This document shows positions 14,426-21,239 of a DNA stretch of 21,239 nucleotides, in pieces. A model generated the notes under the pieces. The model ran no database searches and was not told the origin of the DNA. It saw only the letters and a program-made list of their open reading frames with translations. The stretch covers positions 1 through 21,239 of the forward strand of contig JAJYLN010000027.1 of NCBI GenBank assembly GCA_021787665.1, in the 5' to 3' direction. The translations under genes were made by a program, and so were the position numbers. The DNA comes from a bacterium (GTDB lineage Bacteria > JAMCPX01). Positions within the stretch are counted from its first letter, which is position 1. Each line of letters starts with the position of its first letter.

Positions 14426-15460
14426 ATGGCTACGGTGGGTATGGATCTCCTGAAAAAGATGAAGACCCTGCTCGCCTTCGTCGACAGCGGCATCGTCATC
14501 GCCGACTCGACATACCGAATCGTGTATGTCAACCCGTCGGCATTGAAGTTCATCGGGGGAACGGTAGAGGAGCTTGTCGGCAAACCGATAAAGGACATCT
14601 TCTCAGCGGACAACTGGAACCGGATCACCGAGTGCATCGAGAAGGTGAAACACGACGGCGAGCCTGTGCGAATCCATGTGGAGGAAAAAAAGAGGTTCCT
14701 GAAGCTCGGCGTGTCGGCCATCATGGTCGCGGAGAAGTACACGGGCGTTATTCTCAACATGCTCGATGTGACTGTAGAGGAGCACCTGCTCATACAGAGG
14801 TCCGAGCTAACCTCGATGTTGATAAACGAGCTCAAGGACCCCATCTATACCCTGTACGGGCTCCTGCACAACGGGAAGATTCTTAAGGATGGGGATGCGC
14901 AGGCCGATCGGGCGAAGGAGTCGAGCAGGCTCCTTATGAACGCGCTCGATACCCTGCTCGACATAAACCAGCTCACGGCAGGCGTCCTCAATCTGGAGCT
15001 CCAGGACCTCGATGTCGCCGCGATCATACGATCCTGTGTCAAGAGTATCGAACCCTTTGCCAGCAAACAGGGGCTCGCGATCTACAGCTCCTATCGGCAC
15101 ACGCGCTCCATCGCAAAGATCGACAGGGAGAAATTCACCAAGGGACTGATAAACCTGTTGAGCCTTGCCGTAAAGGAGGGGCGCGAGAAGGACGTCCTCT
15201 GCGTGGACGTGGCCAACTATGGGGAGGACGGCAAGGCGAACCTGATCCTGACCATCGCGAACACCGGGAGCGGCACCGCTGCGTCCGTCTTCGAGAACAT
15301 AACGGACGAGCAGACTTTTACGCATCTGAAAGAAGAAGAGAAGTTGTACGTCGAGGTGCTCACGGCGAAGAGGCTCATCCAGGCCCACGCCGGCCGGCTG
15401 GACGTGATCAGCGAGCTGGGCATTGGGTCAAGCTATATCGTGTCGCTTCCGGTCGTGTAG
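14426..15460 (+). CDS. PAS-domain protein with degenerate histidine-kinase module (pseudokinase)
   Basis: 344 residues, starting 1 bp after the previous stop. An N-terminal PAS domain (~10-120) includes ADSTYRIVYVNPSALKFIG and a PAC-like end. It is followed by a region aligned to the HisKA and HATPase_c domains of sensor kinases. The H-box reads INELKDP (133-139), so the phosphoacceptor His is Asn134. The N-box is LINLLSLAVK, with Leu247 in place of the Mg-binding Asn. The G1 DxGxG is NTGSG (279-283). The G2 glycine loop is replaced by EEEKLYVEVLTAKRL. The C-terminal GRLDVISELGIGSSYIVSLP still matches the kinase fold. ATP-driven autophosphorylation therefore looks lost. It probably works as a ligand-sensing scaffold with the chaperones. 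Its 3' end overlaps the convergent acyltransferase gene by 33 bp. Confidence 0.85.
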   Translation: MATVGMDLLKKMKTLLAFVDSGIVIADSTYRIVYVNPSALKFIGGTVEELVGKPIKDIFSADNWNRITECIEKVKHDGEPVRIHVEEKKRFLKLGVSAIMVAEKYTGVILNMLDVTVEEHLLIQRSELTSMLINELKDPIYTLYGLLHNGKILKDGDAQADRAKESSRLLMNALDTLLDINQLTAGVLNLELQDLDVAAIIRSCVKSIEPFASKQGLAIYSSYRHTRSIAKIDREKFTKGLINLLSLAVKEGREKDVLCVDVANYGEDGKANLILTIANTGSGTAASVFENITDEQTFTHLKEEEKLYVEVLTAKRLIQAHAGRLDVISELGIGSSYIVSLPVV

Positions 15461-16096
15461 GAGTGCCAGCGCCGTCTGCTCTTGCTGTTCCATGCGCTGC
15501 TGTATGGTGCGTATCCCCTCCCTCCGCTGGATCCCGCGCATGAAGATCGGCTCCCCGTAGATAACGACAGCCCGGGTGAAGGGCAGCGGGATGCAGAACT
15601 CGTCCCATGAGTGTAACTGGATGCAGTGCCTGAACCGTATCGTTACCGGAATAAGGGGCACGTCCATTTTCTGCGCGAACCACACCGGCCCGGGCTTGAG
15701 CTCGTGGCGCGGTCCGCGGGGTCCGTCACCGGTAATAGCTATCGTGTAGCCGCCCTTGATGAAGTCCAGCACGCCCAGCGCTGCCGCCTCGGCGCCACGC
15801 GAACTCGATCCCCTGACGCTGGCGAAGCCGTAGTGCCTGTTGACTGCCTCGGATAGGTCTCCGTCCTTGCTCTGGCTGACGATGAGTGCTACCTTTTTCC
15901 CCCTGTGGAGGTACGGCAGTATGAAGAATTCACCGTGCCAGAACACGGTGACCACTGCCGTTTTCGCCATGGTGGCGTCGAGCATGTCGCTACCCACGGA
16001 GGTGCACCGGACGGTGAGAGACAGGAGGTAGGTCATCAGCCAGATGACCCACCCCAGCGCGGCCATTACGAATCTATTGTATCGTATATGAGACAA
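15428..16096 (-). CDS. DUF374 / lysophospholipid acyltransferase-like protein
   Basis: A 222-residue protein of the DUF374 family, related to LpxL/PlsC-type acyltransferases. A hydrophobic N-terminal segment (~10-30) likely tethers it to the inner membrane. FWHGEFF (52-58) carries the candidate catalytic His54, VRGSSSRG (94-101) the glycine/serine loop, and ITGDGPRGP (121-129) the family signature, followed by LIPVTIRF. I favour the TTG start at 16096 because GGGAGGT lies 6 nt upstream (16103-16109); the first in-frame ATG at 16066 has no such site and would cut into the hydrophobic segment. The expected role is acyl transfer to a lipid or lipid A precursor. It is the last GC-rich gene before the composition change. 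Confidence 0.88.
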   Translation of the reverse strand: MSHIRYNRFVMAALGWVIWLMTYLLSLTVRCTSVGSDMLDATMAKTAVVTVFWHGEFFILPYLHRGKKVALIVSQSKDGDLSEAVNRHYGFASVRGSSSRGAEAAALGVLDFIKGGYTIAITGDGPRGPRHELKPGPVWFAQKMDVPLIPVTIRFRHCIQLHSWDEFCIPLPFTRAVVIYGEPIFMRGIQRREGIRTIQQRMEQQEQTALALLHDRKRHDIA

Positions 16097-16164
16097 TGTT
16101 GTACCTCCCTTCTGTCCTCAGGATTGTGTTCAATGCCTTCTCGTCCGACCCCGATTTCTCCATT

Positions 16165-16209
16165 TGTCACAGTGCTCTGATACAGTATGTCACAGTACCA
16201 TGTCACAGT
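16165..16209. repeat. three direct copies of TGTCACAGT
   Basis: Exact copies of TGTCACAGT begin at 16165, 16188 and 16201 (spacings 23 and 13 bp). The last two share the longer ATGTCACAGTA. Clustered repeats of this kind, TGTCA-led, recall the multiple transposase-binding sites at ends of IS21-like elements. A relic transposon end or an operator are both possible. Confidence 0.6.
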
Positions 16210-16364
16210 AAAACGTCGTGCTTCGTCGGATCAGTGGAACTTTTGGCTACAATCCTGACAATGTTTTTCTCGACCAAATCTTCCGAATCACGCTGAGCAG
16301 TACGCCGGATACAGGAGGTGACGGATTGATATTCATTGACGGGAAGTGTGCCTTGAATGAACAT
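16203..16364 (-). CDS. possible 53-residue small ORF downstream of hsdR
   Basis: ATG at 16364 to TGA at 16203, 25 bp after the hsdR stop and in the same direction. The product runs from MFIQGTLPVNEYQSV to KSSTDPTKHDVLL. It has a polar, helix-compatible middle (RDSEDLVEKNIVRIVAK) and no membrane segment. A weak purine-rich GGGAAAG lies upstream. I do not recognise a family. It could be a real small gene co-transcribed with hsdR, the C-terminal remnant of a transposase-associated gene ending in the TGTCACAGT repeats, or chance. Confidence 0.25.
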   Translation of the reverse strand: MFIQGTLPVNEYQSVTSCIRRTAQRDSEDLVEKNIVRIVAKSSTDPTKHDVLL

Positions 16365-16389
16365 GAAAGCTTTCCCTATCTTCCCTTCA

Positions 16390-19300
16390 TCAACTCAAAA
16401 CATCTACGAGTTCAGCAACAACTTTAAAATCATCACTGCCTACATTTTCTAAAACAATGTTATGAAATGCTTTATTATCCGGAGAAAGGATTATGCGTTT
16501 GTGTCGCCACTGATCGGTATCAACATTTTCTTTTTCACTCTTGTATCGCTTAACCGTGAACTTTTGATTTGTTTCAGGGTCGGCAACCAAACGAGATTCA
16601 ACGATAACGACTAATCCATTTCGCGAACCACCACGATCAAAACGGAAGATACAAAAACTTCCGTCGGGAATAGTTGGTTCCATAGATTTCCCGACAACCT
16701 GAGCAATAAACATGTCTTTATTCAGACGCTTATTATCAACTTTCTTCCAGCCAAGGATTTCAACGTGTTCTTCCTTGCCAAAGTCCGTTGCAACCGCCCG
16801 TAATGAATATACAGGTAAAAACGCCGTATATTTAAAATTGTCTTTCATATCTGTGTCAGGGATCAAATCTTTAAGAAATGAATTGCTCTCTCTTTGTCGA
16901 TCATCTTCTTCGTAGCTGACGGGTTGATTAAGGCGGTTATATACACGTTTCAGCAGGTAATCTTTTACAATATCGGCAAACGCTTTATCATCCATAATTT
17001 TATTAAAGATATCCTGATTCTGATCCATCCTACCTACAATCTTGTCAACAAACACATCTTCAAAGCCGAGTTTGAAATTATCGATGGTATTTACTTTAGC
17101 CTGCATACCAAGTTTCTTGTCTAAAACCATTTCTTCTTCAATCTGGTCAAAAAACAGCTTGTCGGCTTCTGTAAAATCTGTTCCAAAACGATCATTTAAC
17201 ACCTTTATTATCTCAGAAAGTCTTGCATACTCTTCCTTATCTTTTCTTGTCCCTGCCTCAGAAATCGGTTTTATTACCGCATCAGAATCCTTTTGTAGGG
17301 AAATTCCACCTTCGGCAATTTTCTGTAGGCGATAATACTCAAGAGTAACTTCATCTCCGATACGGTATCGCTCATTCCGATCAGGTCCGGGCAGTTTCTT
17401 CAGCAGCAACCGAGAATAAGTATAAAATTTCTCCAATCCAATGTCTTGAAAAGGTATGATTTGCGTAAGAAAGGCATACAATCTTACAAAAACACCGAGC
17501 GTATTGGTAAAATCTTCTCTATATTCTTCTTTTTCTATAGCTTTATATCTTTCCACCGTCACATCTACAAGAGCATTTAATTGTGCATGCTCCCGCGTCG
17601 TGTGCAGCGCTTTGATCCTAAAAAATACCGTGCAAAACATGTCGACATCAGATTGCTGGACAATCTGGAAAGAATCCAACTTGTGTTTGAGATCATACAG
17701 CTTATTGGGGTCTGTTGTATCAGTTAATTGTGTCTGCTCGTAGTAGGGCTGAAAAGCCGCTAAAATATCATACCGCTTATTCACAAAATCCAGAACAAAA
17801 GTATCATCTTTCCCCGGACATGTTCTGTTCAGGCGGCTCAAGGTCTGAACAGCCCTGACTCCATCAAGCCTCTTGTCTACATACATAGTGTGCAAAAGGG
17901 GCTCGTCATAGCCGGTCTGATATTTCTCTGCAACCAGGAGAATTTGATATTCGGATGTTGCAAATTTTCCCGGCAGCTCTTTTTCGCCAAACCCGTTCAT
18001 GCCTACCTCAGTATATTCCGGAGGTACACCATCCAGCAAAACCTTTCCGGAAAAGGCAACAAGAGCTTTTATATCATTATAGTTTTTTTCTTTGAGATAG
18101 CGGTCAAACTCGTGTTTGTATCTCACGACATGCTCGCGTGAAGCCGTAACCACCATTGCTTTTGCTTTGCCGCCGATCTTCTTCATTGTCACCTGTCTGA
18201 AATGTTCAATCATCACCTCGGTTTTCTGAGCCAGATTATACGGGTGAAGCGTCATAAAGCGAGCAATTGCAACTGCTGCCTTTTTCTTGTTCATATTCGG
18301 ATCATCTTCTATCTTCTTGGATAACTGGAAGAAGGTCTGGTAGGTCGTATAGTTCCGTAAAACATCAAGAATAAAGCCTTCCTCAATTGCCTGACGCATA
18401 GAATACAGGTGGAATGGCTGAGGGATGCCGGAAAAATCCTTTTGTCCAAAATATTCAAGTGTTTTTGCTTTTGGAGTCGCTGTAAACCCAAAGAAGCTTA
18501 AATTAGGTTGAGGCCCGCGTTTGAGCATTGATTCGCGGATCTCGTCTTCAACATCCTCTTCTCCATCAGTTTCGACACGTTCAGGTTTTGCATCTGTCAC
18601 TGAAAGTACTGCCTGCATTTTCTTTGTTGTTTCTCCAGTCTGTGAGCTATGTGCTTCGTCCACAATAACAGCATATGTCCTCTTGGGTATATTTTTTATC
18701 TTATCTAAAACAAAAGGAAATTTTTGCAGGGTTGTTATGACAATATTTGTCCCGCCGATGAGCGCTTGAGCCAATTGCGCTGAATCCTTATCGATTTTTT
18801 CTACGACACCCGGCTTATGTTCAAACTGATAAATAGTATCCTGTAATTGTTTATCAAGCACAATCCTGTCTGTTATAATCATCACTGAATCGAAAATGCG
18901 TTTATCTGCCTCGTCGTGGAGATCTGCAAGGTGATAAGCCAGCCACGCAATCGAGTTGCTTTTGCCGCTGCCGGCACTGTGCTGTATCAGATAATTTTTC
19001 CTCGTTTTGTTTTTGCGTGCATCATCGACGAGCTTTCTTACAACATCCAACTGGTGAAAGCGGGGAAAGAGCATAGTTTCTATCTTTATTGTCTTACCTT
19101 CGAAGGTTTTCTCTTTCACCTCAAGATGAAGAAATCTTGCCAATATCTCCATCCAGCTATCTTTTATCAAAATCTTTTCCCATAAATATGCTGTCTTATG
19201 GCCATTAGGATTCGGCGGATTTCCGGCACCTTTATTAAAGCCAAGATTGAAAGGCAAATATTTTGTCTGACTCCCCTGCAGACGGGTAGTCATGTAGACT

Positions 19301-19890
19301 TCGTCTGTATCAACTGCAAAATGCACAAGTGCACGTTTCTTAAATCGGAATAAAGGTTCCTGCTCATCGCGGTCATATTTATATTGCCGTTTGGCGTCAT
19401 CCACATCCTGACCGGTAAATGGATTCTTCAGTTCAATTGTGGCCACCGGCAACCCATTTACCGATAAAAACATATCAATAGAGCTTTCATCTTTTGTGCT
19501 GTAGTGGACCTGCCGATAAACAGTTAAGATATTCTTATCGTACAACCTCTGGGTTTCCGGGTTTAGTTTGCTGACCGGTTTAAAATAGGCGAGCTTAATA
19601 TGCTTTCCATAATCGGTTATTCCATGCCGTAAACAATCCAGCATACCCCGGTTATCCAATTCCTGATTCAGACGATATAAAAACTTCTTTTCTGCTTCAG
19701 CCCCGTGAATAGCAACCAAACTATCCCACGTGTCCTTCTGAGTGTCTTTAATGAATTTAAATAAGACTGTTTTATCAAGTGCAAGAATCCGGTCAAAATC
19801 CGCCGGATCCCCTTTAACATAACCACCATGCTCAATAAGACTCTGTTCAATAGCATCTTCAAAAGCTTTTTCATTGATTATACTGCTCAC
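16390..19890 (-). CDS. hsdR: type I restriction endonuclease subunit R with C-terminal S24 (LexA/UmuD-like) domain
   Basis: A 1166-residue motor and nuclease subunit of a type I restriction enzyme, which translocates and cleaves foreign DNA. The N-terminal PD-(D/E)xK nuclease shows D139 and E153-L-K155. The SF2 helicase shows Walker A AGSGKS (306-311), DEAH (411-414), TATP (470-473) and QTLSRLNR (682-689). The helical C-terminal region (~720-1010) is typical of HsdR. From ~1020 comes an extra domain: LPVYSLRAVATDFG, then GKSMEPTIPDGSF with Ser1069, then FTVKRYKSE with Lys1114, the Ser/Lys dyad of S24 peptidases. GTG start at 19890 with AAGGAG 8 nt upstream (19899-19904); it overlaps the hsdS end by 20 bp. 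AT-rich relative to the genes at left. Confidence 0.95.
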   Translation of the reverse strand: MSSIINEKAFEDAIEQSLIEHGGYVKGDPADFDRILALDKTVLFKFIKDTQKDTWDSLVAIHGAEAEKKFLYRLNQELDNRGMLDCLRHGITDYGKHIKLAYFKPVSKLNPETQRLYDKNILTVYRQVHYSTKDESSIDMFLSVNGLPVATIELKNPFTGQDVDDAKRQYKYDRDEQEPLFRFKKRALVHFAVDTDEVYMTTRLQGSQTKYLPFNLGFNKGAGNPPNPNGHKTAYLWEKILIKDSWMEILARFLHLEVKEKTFEGKTIKIETMLFPRFHQLDVVRKLVDDARKNKTRKNYLIQHSAGSGKSNSIAWLAYHLADLHDEADKRIFDSVMIITDRIVLDKQLQDTIYQFEHKPGVVEKIDKDSAQLAQALIGGTNIVITTLQKFPFVLDKIKNIPKRTYAVIVDEAHSSQTGETTKKMQAVLSVTDAKPERVETDGEEDVEDEIRESMLKRGPQPNLSFFGFTATPKAKTLEYFGQKDFSGIPQPFHLYSMRQAIEEGFILDVLRNYTTYQTFFQLSKKIEDDPNMNKKKAAVAIARFMTLHPYNLAQKTEVMIEHFRQVTMKKIGGKAKAMVVTASREHVVRYKHEFDRYLKEKNYNDIKALVAFSGKVLLDGVPPEYTEVGMNGFGEKELPGKFATSEYQILLVAEKYQTGYDEPLLHTMYVDKRLDGVRAVQTLSRLNRTCPGKDDTFVLDFVNKRYDILAAFQPYYEQTQLTDTTDPNKLYDLKHKLDSFQIVQQSDVDMFCTVFFRIKALHTTREHAQLNALVDVTVERYKAIEKEEYREDFTNTLGVFVRLYAFLTQIIPFQDIGLEKFYTYSRLLLKKLPGPDRNERYRIGDEVTLEYYRLQKIAEGGISLQKDSDAVIKPISEAGTRKDKEEYARLSEIIKVLNDRFGTDFTEADKLFFDQIEEEMVLDKKLGMQAKVNTIDNFKLGFEDVFVDKIVGRMDQNQDIFNKIMDDKAFADIVKDYLLKRVYNRLNQPVSYEEDDRQRESNSFLKDLIPDTDMKDNFKYTAFLPVYSLRAVATDFGKEEHVEILGWKKVDNKRLNKDMFIAQVVGKSMEPTIPDGSFCIFRFDRGGSRNGLVVIVESRLVADPETNQKFTVKRYKSEKENVDTDQWRHKRIILSPDNKAFHNIVLENVGSDDFKVVAELVDVLS

Positions 19891-21094
19891 TTCGCATACT
19901 CCTTACGTCAATCTTACCTGTCACAACCTCCGAGATTAATGCTGTTCGATATTCTTTTAATAGATCAATAACTTTTTGTTCTTTCATTACTCGTGCGCTA
20001 ATCTGTGCAGTTTTGTCATCAAGGAAATCAACTATCCGATATTGTTCGCTTCTATCAGGTATCACAAAAATTACGTCACGTAATTTCTCACCATAAATCA
20101 CATTTATCGTAGTAGCATCACTGATATACTTGACGCTTTCATAAAATGATTGGGCATCTTGAATGAAATATTGAGTGAACCTATTTAGAATGATATTTTG
20201 ATTTAATTGTATTCTTATCAAACAAGGATGTAAAACACCTCTATCTTTATTTTTGGGGAAAATTGCACACCTTCCGATCGTTCCTCTTGTAGTTAAAAGA
20301 ATGTCATCTGGAAAAATCTCAAACTCCCTCAGTTCATCAAATTTATCATTGCTTATGTATAAGTCATTTGAATCAAAGTCATTATCAATAACTGAACGTT
20401 GATTATAAATCTTTACATCTGAACCTTGCATATCGGACTGTTTCAATTGACTTCCAAAAGGCCCCGTTTTTAATGAGCCTTTATTACTGATTAAAACATA
20501 TTTTAACTTCCTTATCTGCCAATGTTTCGGTATTTTGCCCAACCATTCAATACCTGTATCTTTCATCTCAACATGCAGGTCGAGGCCTTTGGTGACAGCT
20601 TGATTAATAATAGCAGTACGCTCCTCCTTGAGGAGTTCAATCATCGGTTCTTTCTTGGCAATCAAATCATCAATTTGCTCGGTCTTGCGATCGAGATAAG
20701 TAGCGATGTTTTCTTGCTCTTCGCTATCAGGATTTGGGACAAGCACATTATTTACTTGTTCAACAGATACTGCATTATATGTAGACCCGGTTGCCATTCG
20801 ATTTAATTCGTCTGCTAAACATAGTGTTTTATAATACAAATATTTTTTATGTGAATGTTTTGGCCTTATAGAGCAAAGGCCTCGTCCAATTCCATATGTC
20901 TGGTCAGCAATATTTACGGCACCAACGGGCGCTCTTACAGATAAAAGAACATCATCCTTTTCTGAAAATTTATTCGGATGTTCACACCAAACGCTTGGTA
21001 CGGGATTCATACAAGAAAAATCAGCATTACCCTGAAGAAAAGGTATTCCTTCCTGATCTTGATTGCAGTCTTCAGATTCAGGTGATTGTCCCAT
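19871..21094 (-). CDS. hsdS: type I restriction specificity subunit S, 5'-truncated by an insertion sequence
   Basis: 407 residues from the first in-frame ATG. HsdS recognises the DNA target through two variable domains joined by conserved helices. Here target domain 1 is ~1-120, and conserved helix 1 is SEEQENIATYLDRKTEQI...LLKEERTAIINQAVTKG (124-170). The second half opens with GIEWLGKIPKHWQIRKLKYV (181-200), then target domain 2 and a second helix (RIVDFLDDKTAQI...LLKEYRTALISEVVTGKI). By comparison with that second half, the first must have begun with about 20 residues ending in LKYL. The codons for LKYLDNVI are still present in frame at 21095-21118, but the rest is replaced by the IS end. 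No ATG, GTG or TTG start lies upstream in frame, and the ATG at 21094 has no SD. It is probably a pseudogene or poorly expressed. Confidence 0.85.
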   Translation of the reverse strand: MGQSPESEDCNQDQEGIPFLQGNADFSCMNPVPSVWCEHPNKFSEKDDVLLSVRAPVGAVNIADQTYGIGRGLCSIRPKHSHKKYLYYKTLCLADELNRMATGSTYNAVSVEQVNNVLVPNPDSEEQENIATYLDRKTEQIDDLIAKKEPMIELLKEERTAIINQAVTKGLDLHVEMKDTGIEWLGKIPKHWQIRKLKYVLISNKGSLKTGPFGSQLKQSDMQGSDVKIYNQRSVIDNDFDSNDLYISNDKFDELREFEIFPDDILLTTRGTIGRCAIFPKNKDRGVLHPCLIRIQLNQNIILNRFTQYFIQDAQSFYESVKYISDATTINVIYGEKLRDVIFVIPDRSEQYRIVDFLDDKTAQISARVMKEQKVIDLLKEYRTALISEVVTGKIDVRSMRSEQYNQ

Positions 21095-21146
21095 AATAAC
21101 ATTGTCAAGATATTTTAATGTCCTCTTCGGGGATGGTTGAAATCCC

Positions 21147-21160
21147 TCGCCTTTAGGCGA
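21147..21160 (+). repeat. IS left-end hairpin
   Basis: TCGCC-TTTA-GGCGA forms a 5-bp stem with a TTTA loop, 27 nt before the transposase start. IS200/IS605 Y1 transposases recognise such subterminal hairpins in single-stranded DNA. Confidence 0.65.
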
Positions 21161-21186
21161 AGAGAAGAATGTGCTAATGTGGTTGC

Positions 21187-21239
21187 ATGCGACAATATCG
21201 TACAGGGACGCACACGAAATACGATATCAAGGTACATCT
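21187..21239 (+). CDS. tnpA: IS200/IS605 family transposase TnpA (3' partial)
   Basis: Seventeen codons are visible before the window ends, reading MRQYRTGTHTKYDIKVH. This matches the characteristic TnpA N-terminus (x-YRxGxHTxYDIKxH-x-VW) of the small Y1 HUH transposases that cut and paste single-stranded DNA. The HUH pair and catalytic Tyr lie outside the window. The gene runs away from hsdS, and its leader contains the left-end hairpin. There is no strong SD, as is common in this family. The identification rests on a short but very typical sequence. Confidence 0.8.
   Translation, partial: MRQYRTGTHTKYDIKVH

Larger units (their letters stand above)
16097..16389. other. junction region between GC-rich backbone and AT-rich island
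   Basis: This 293-bp gap separates the acyltransferase and hsdR genes. It contains the acyltransferase SD, the three TGTCACAGT repeats and a possible 53-residue ORF. Base composition changes from clearly GC-rich on the left to AT-rich on the right, so one edge of the restriction island probably lies here. No tRNA or recognisable integrase site is visible. Confidence 0.5.
21119..21239 (+). mobile_element. IS200/IS605-family element, left end (partial)
   Basis: Right of the residual hsdS codons is a palindromic, IS605-like end, AATCCCTCGCC-TTTA-GGCGAAG, with the stem TCGCC/GGCGA at 21147-21160 and a longer alternative pairing CTCTTC (21123-21128) with GAAGAG (21159-21164). These elements carry subterminal hairpins rather than terminal inverted repeats, and make no target duplication. 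The transposase gene follows at 21187. The exact left boundary is uncertain, within about 21107-21125. Confidence 0.75.

Noticed and set aside
13873-14844. 323-residue open frame antisense across the TPR and PAS genes
   Set aside because: It crosses two coupled plus-strand genes and shows no domain.
16218-16427. 69-residue plus-strand frame in the island junction
   Set aside because: It overlaps the hsdR 3' end antisense, and has no SD and no recognisable motif.
21103-21108. TTGACA on the minus strand as a promoter for the truncated hsdS
   Set aside because: No -10 element is found at 16-18 bp, and it lies within surviving hsdS codons; chance is likelier.

Overview
The window looks like a chromosomal segment of a GC-rich, Gram-negative, probably anaerobic bacterium of the former Deltaproteobacteria (Desulfobacterota/Syntrophorhabdus-like). 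The guess rests on the gene set (OmpA/Pal-type envelope protein, DUF374 acyltransferase, J-domain/Hsp70/TPR/PAS signalling cassette, PrpD and ComA-like metabolic genes) and on codon use. No database was consulted, so the taxon is tentative. By eye, bases 1-16,100 are clearly GC-rich (about 60%), and bases 16,400-21,100 are much AT-richer (about 40% GC). The right end is therefore an acquired restriction-modification island.

Layout. (a) <1-789 (+): the 3' part of a Pro/Ala-rich envelope protein ending in an OmpA-like peptidoglycan-binding domain, with a 102-bp tandem repeat. (b) 796-7,735 (-): a run of metabolic genes transcribed leftward in the order MmgE/PrpD, ComA/HSA32-like phosphosulfolactate-synthase-family protein, macro-domain hydrolase, 52-residue basic peptide, FGGY sugar kinase, class III (GSA-AM-like) aminotransferase, class II aldolase. 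Most have strong Shine-Dalgarno sites and several are coupled or nearly touching. A kinase plus class II aldolase suggests phosphorylation and retro-aldol cleavage of a ketose-like substrate. The ComA-like, PrpD-like and aminotransferase partners suggest a C3 branch, possibly sulfonate-related, that I cannot match to a described pathway. (c) 7,801-10,909 (-): a His-rich, CxxC-containing membrane protein and a DUF255/YyaL thioredoxin-fold protein.

(d) 11,134-15,460 (+): a tight four-gene operon encoding a winged-helix/J-domain/TPR protein, a lidless Hsp70, a TPR plus winged-helix-like protein, and a PAS protein whose histidine-kinase half has lost the phosphoacceptor His and the key ATP-site residues. 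It looks like a dedicated chaperone-based sensory module. (e) 15,428-16,096 (-): a DUF374 acyltransferase with a TTG start, whose 3' end overlaps that of the pseudokinase gene.

(f) 16,097-21,239: a type I restriction island. A junction region carries three TGTCACAGT repeats and a possible small ORF. It is followed (on the minus strand) by hsdR, which carries an unusual C-terminal LexA/UmuD-like S24 peptidase domain, and by hsdS. The 5' end of hsdS is cut off by an IS200/IS605-type element, whose left-end hairpin and first 17 transposase codons are visible at the window edge. No hsdM lies in the window; it would be expected beyond the insertion.

The most interesting items are the Hsp70/J/TPR/pseudokinase module, the HsdR-S24 fusion with the IS-broken hsdS, and the ComA-like/PrpD/kinase/aldolase operon. 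No tRNA, rRNA or CRISPR array was seen, and no gene-free stretch exceeds 300 bases.
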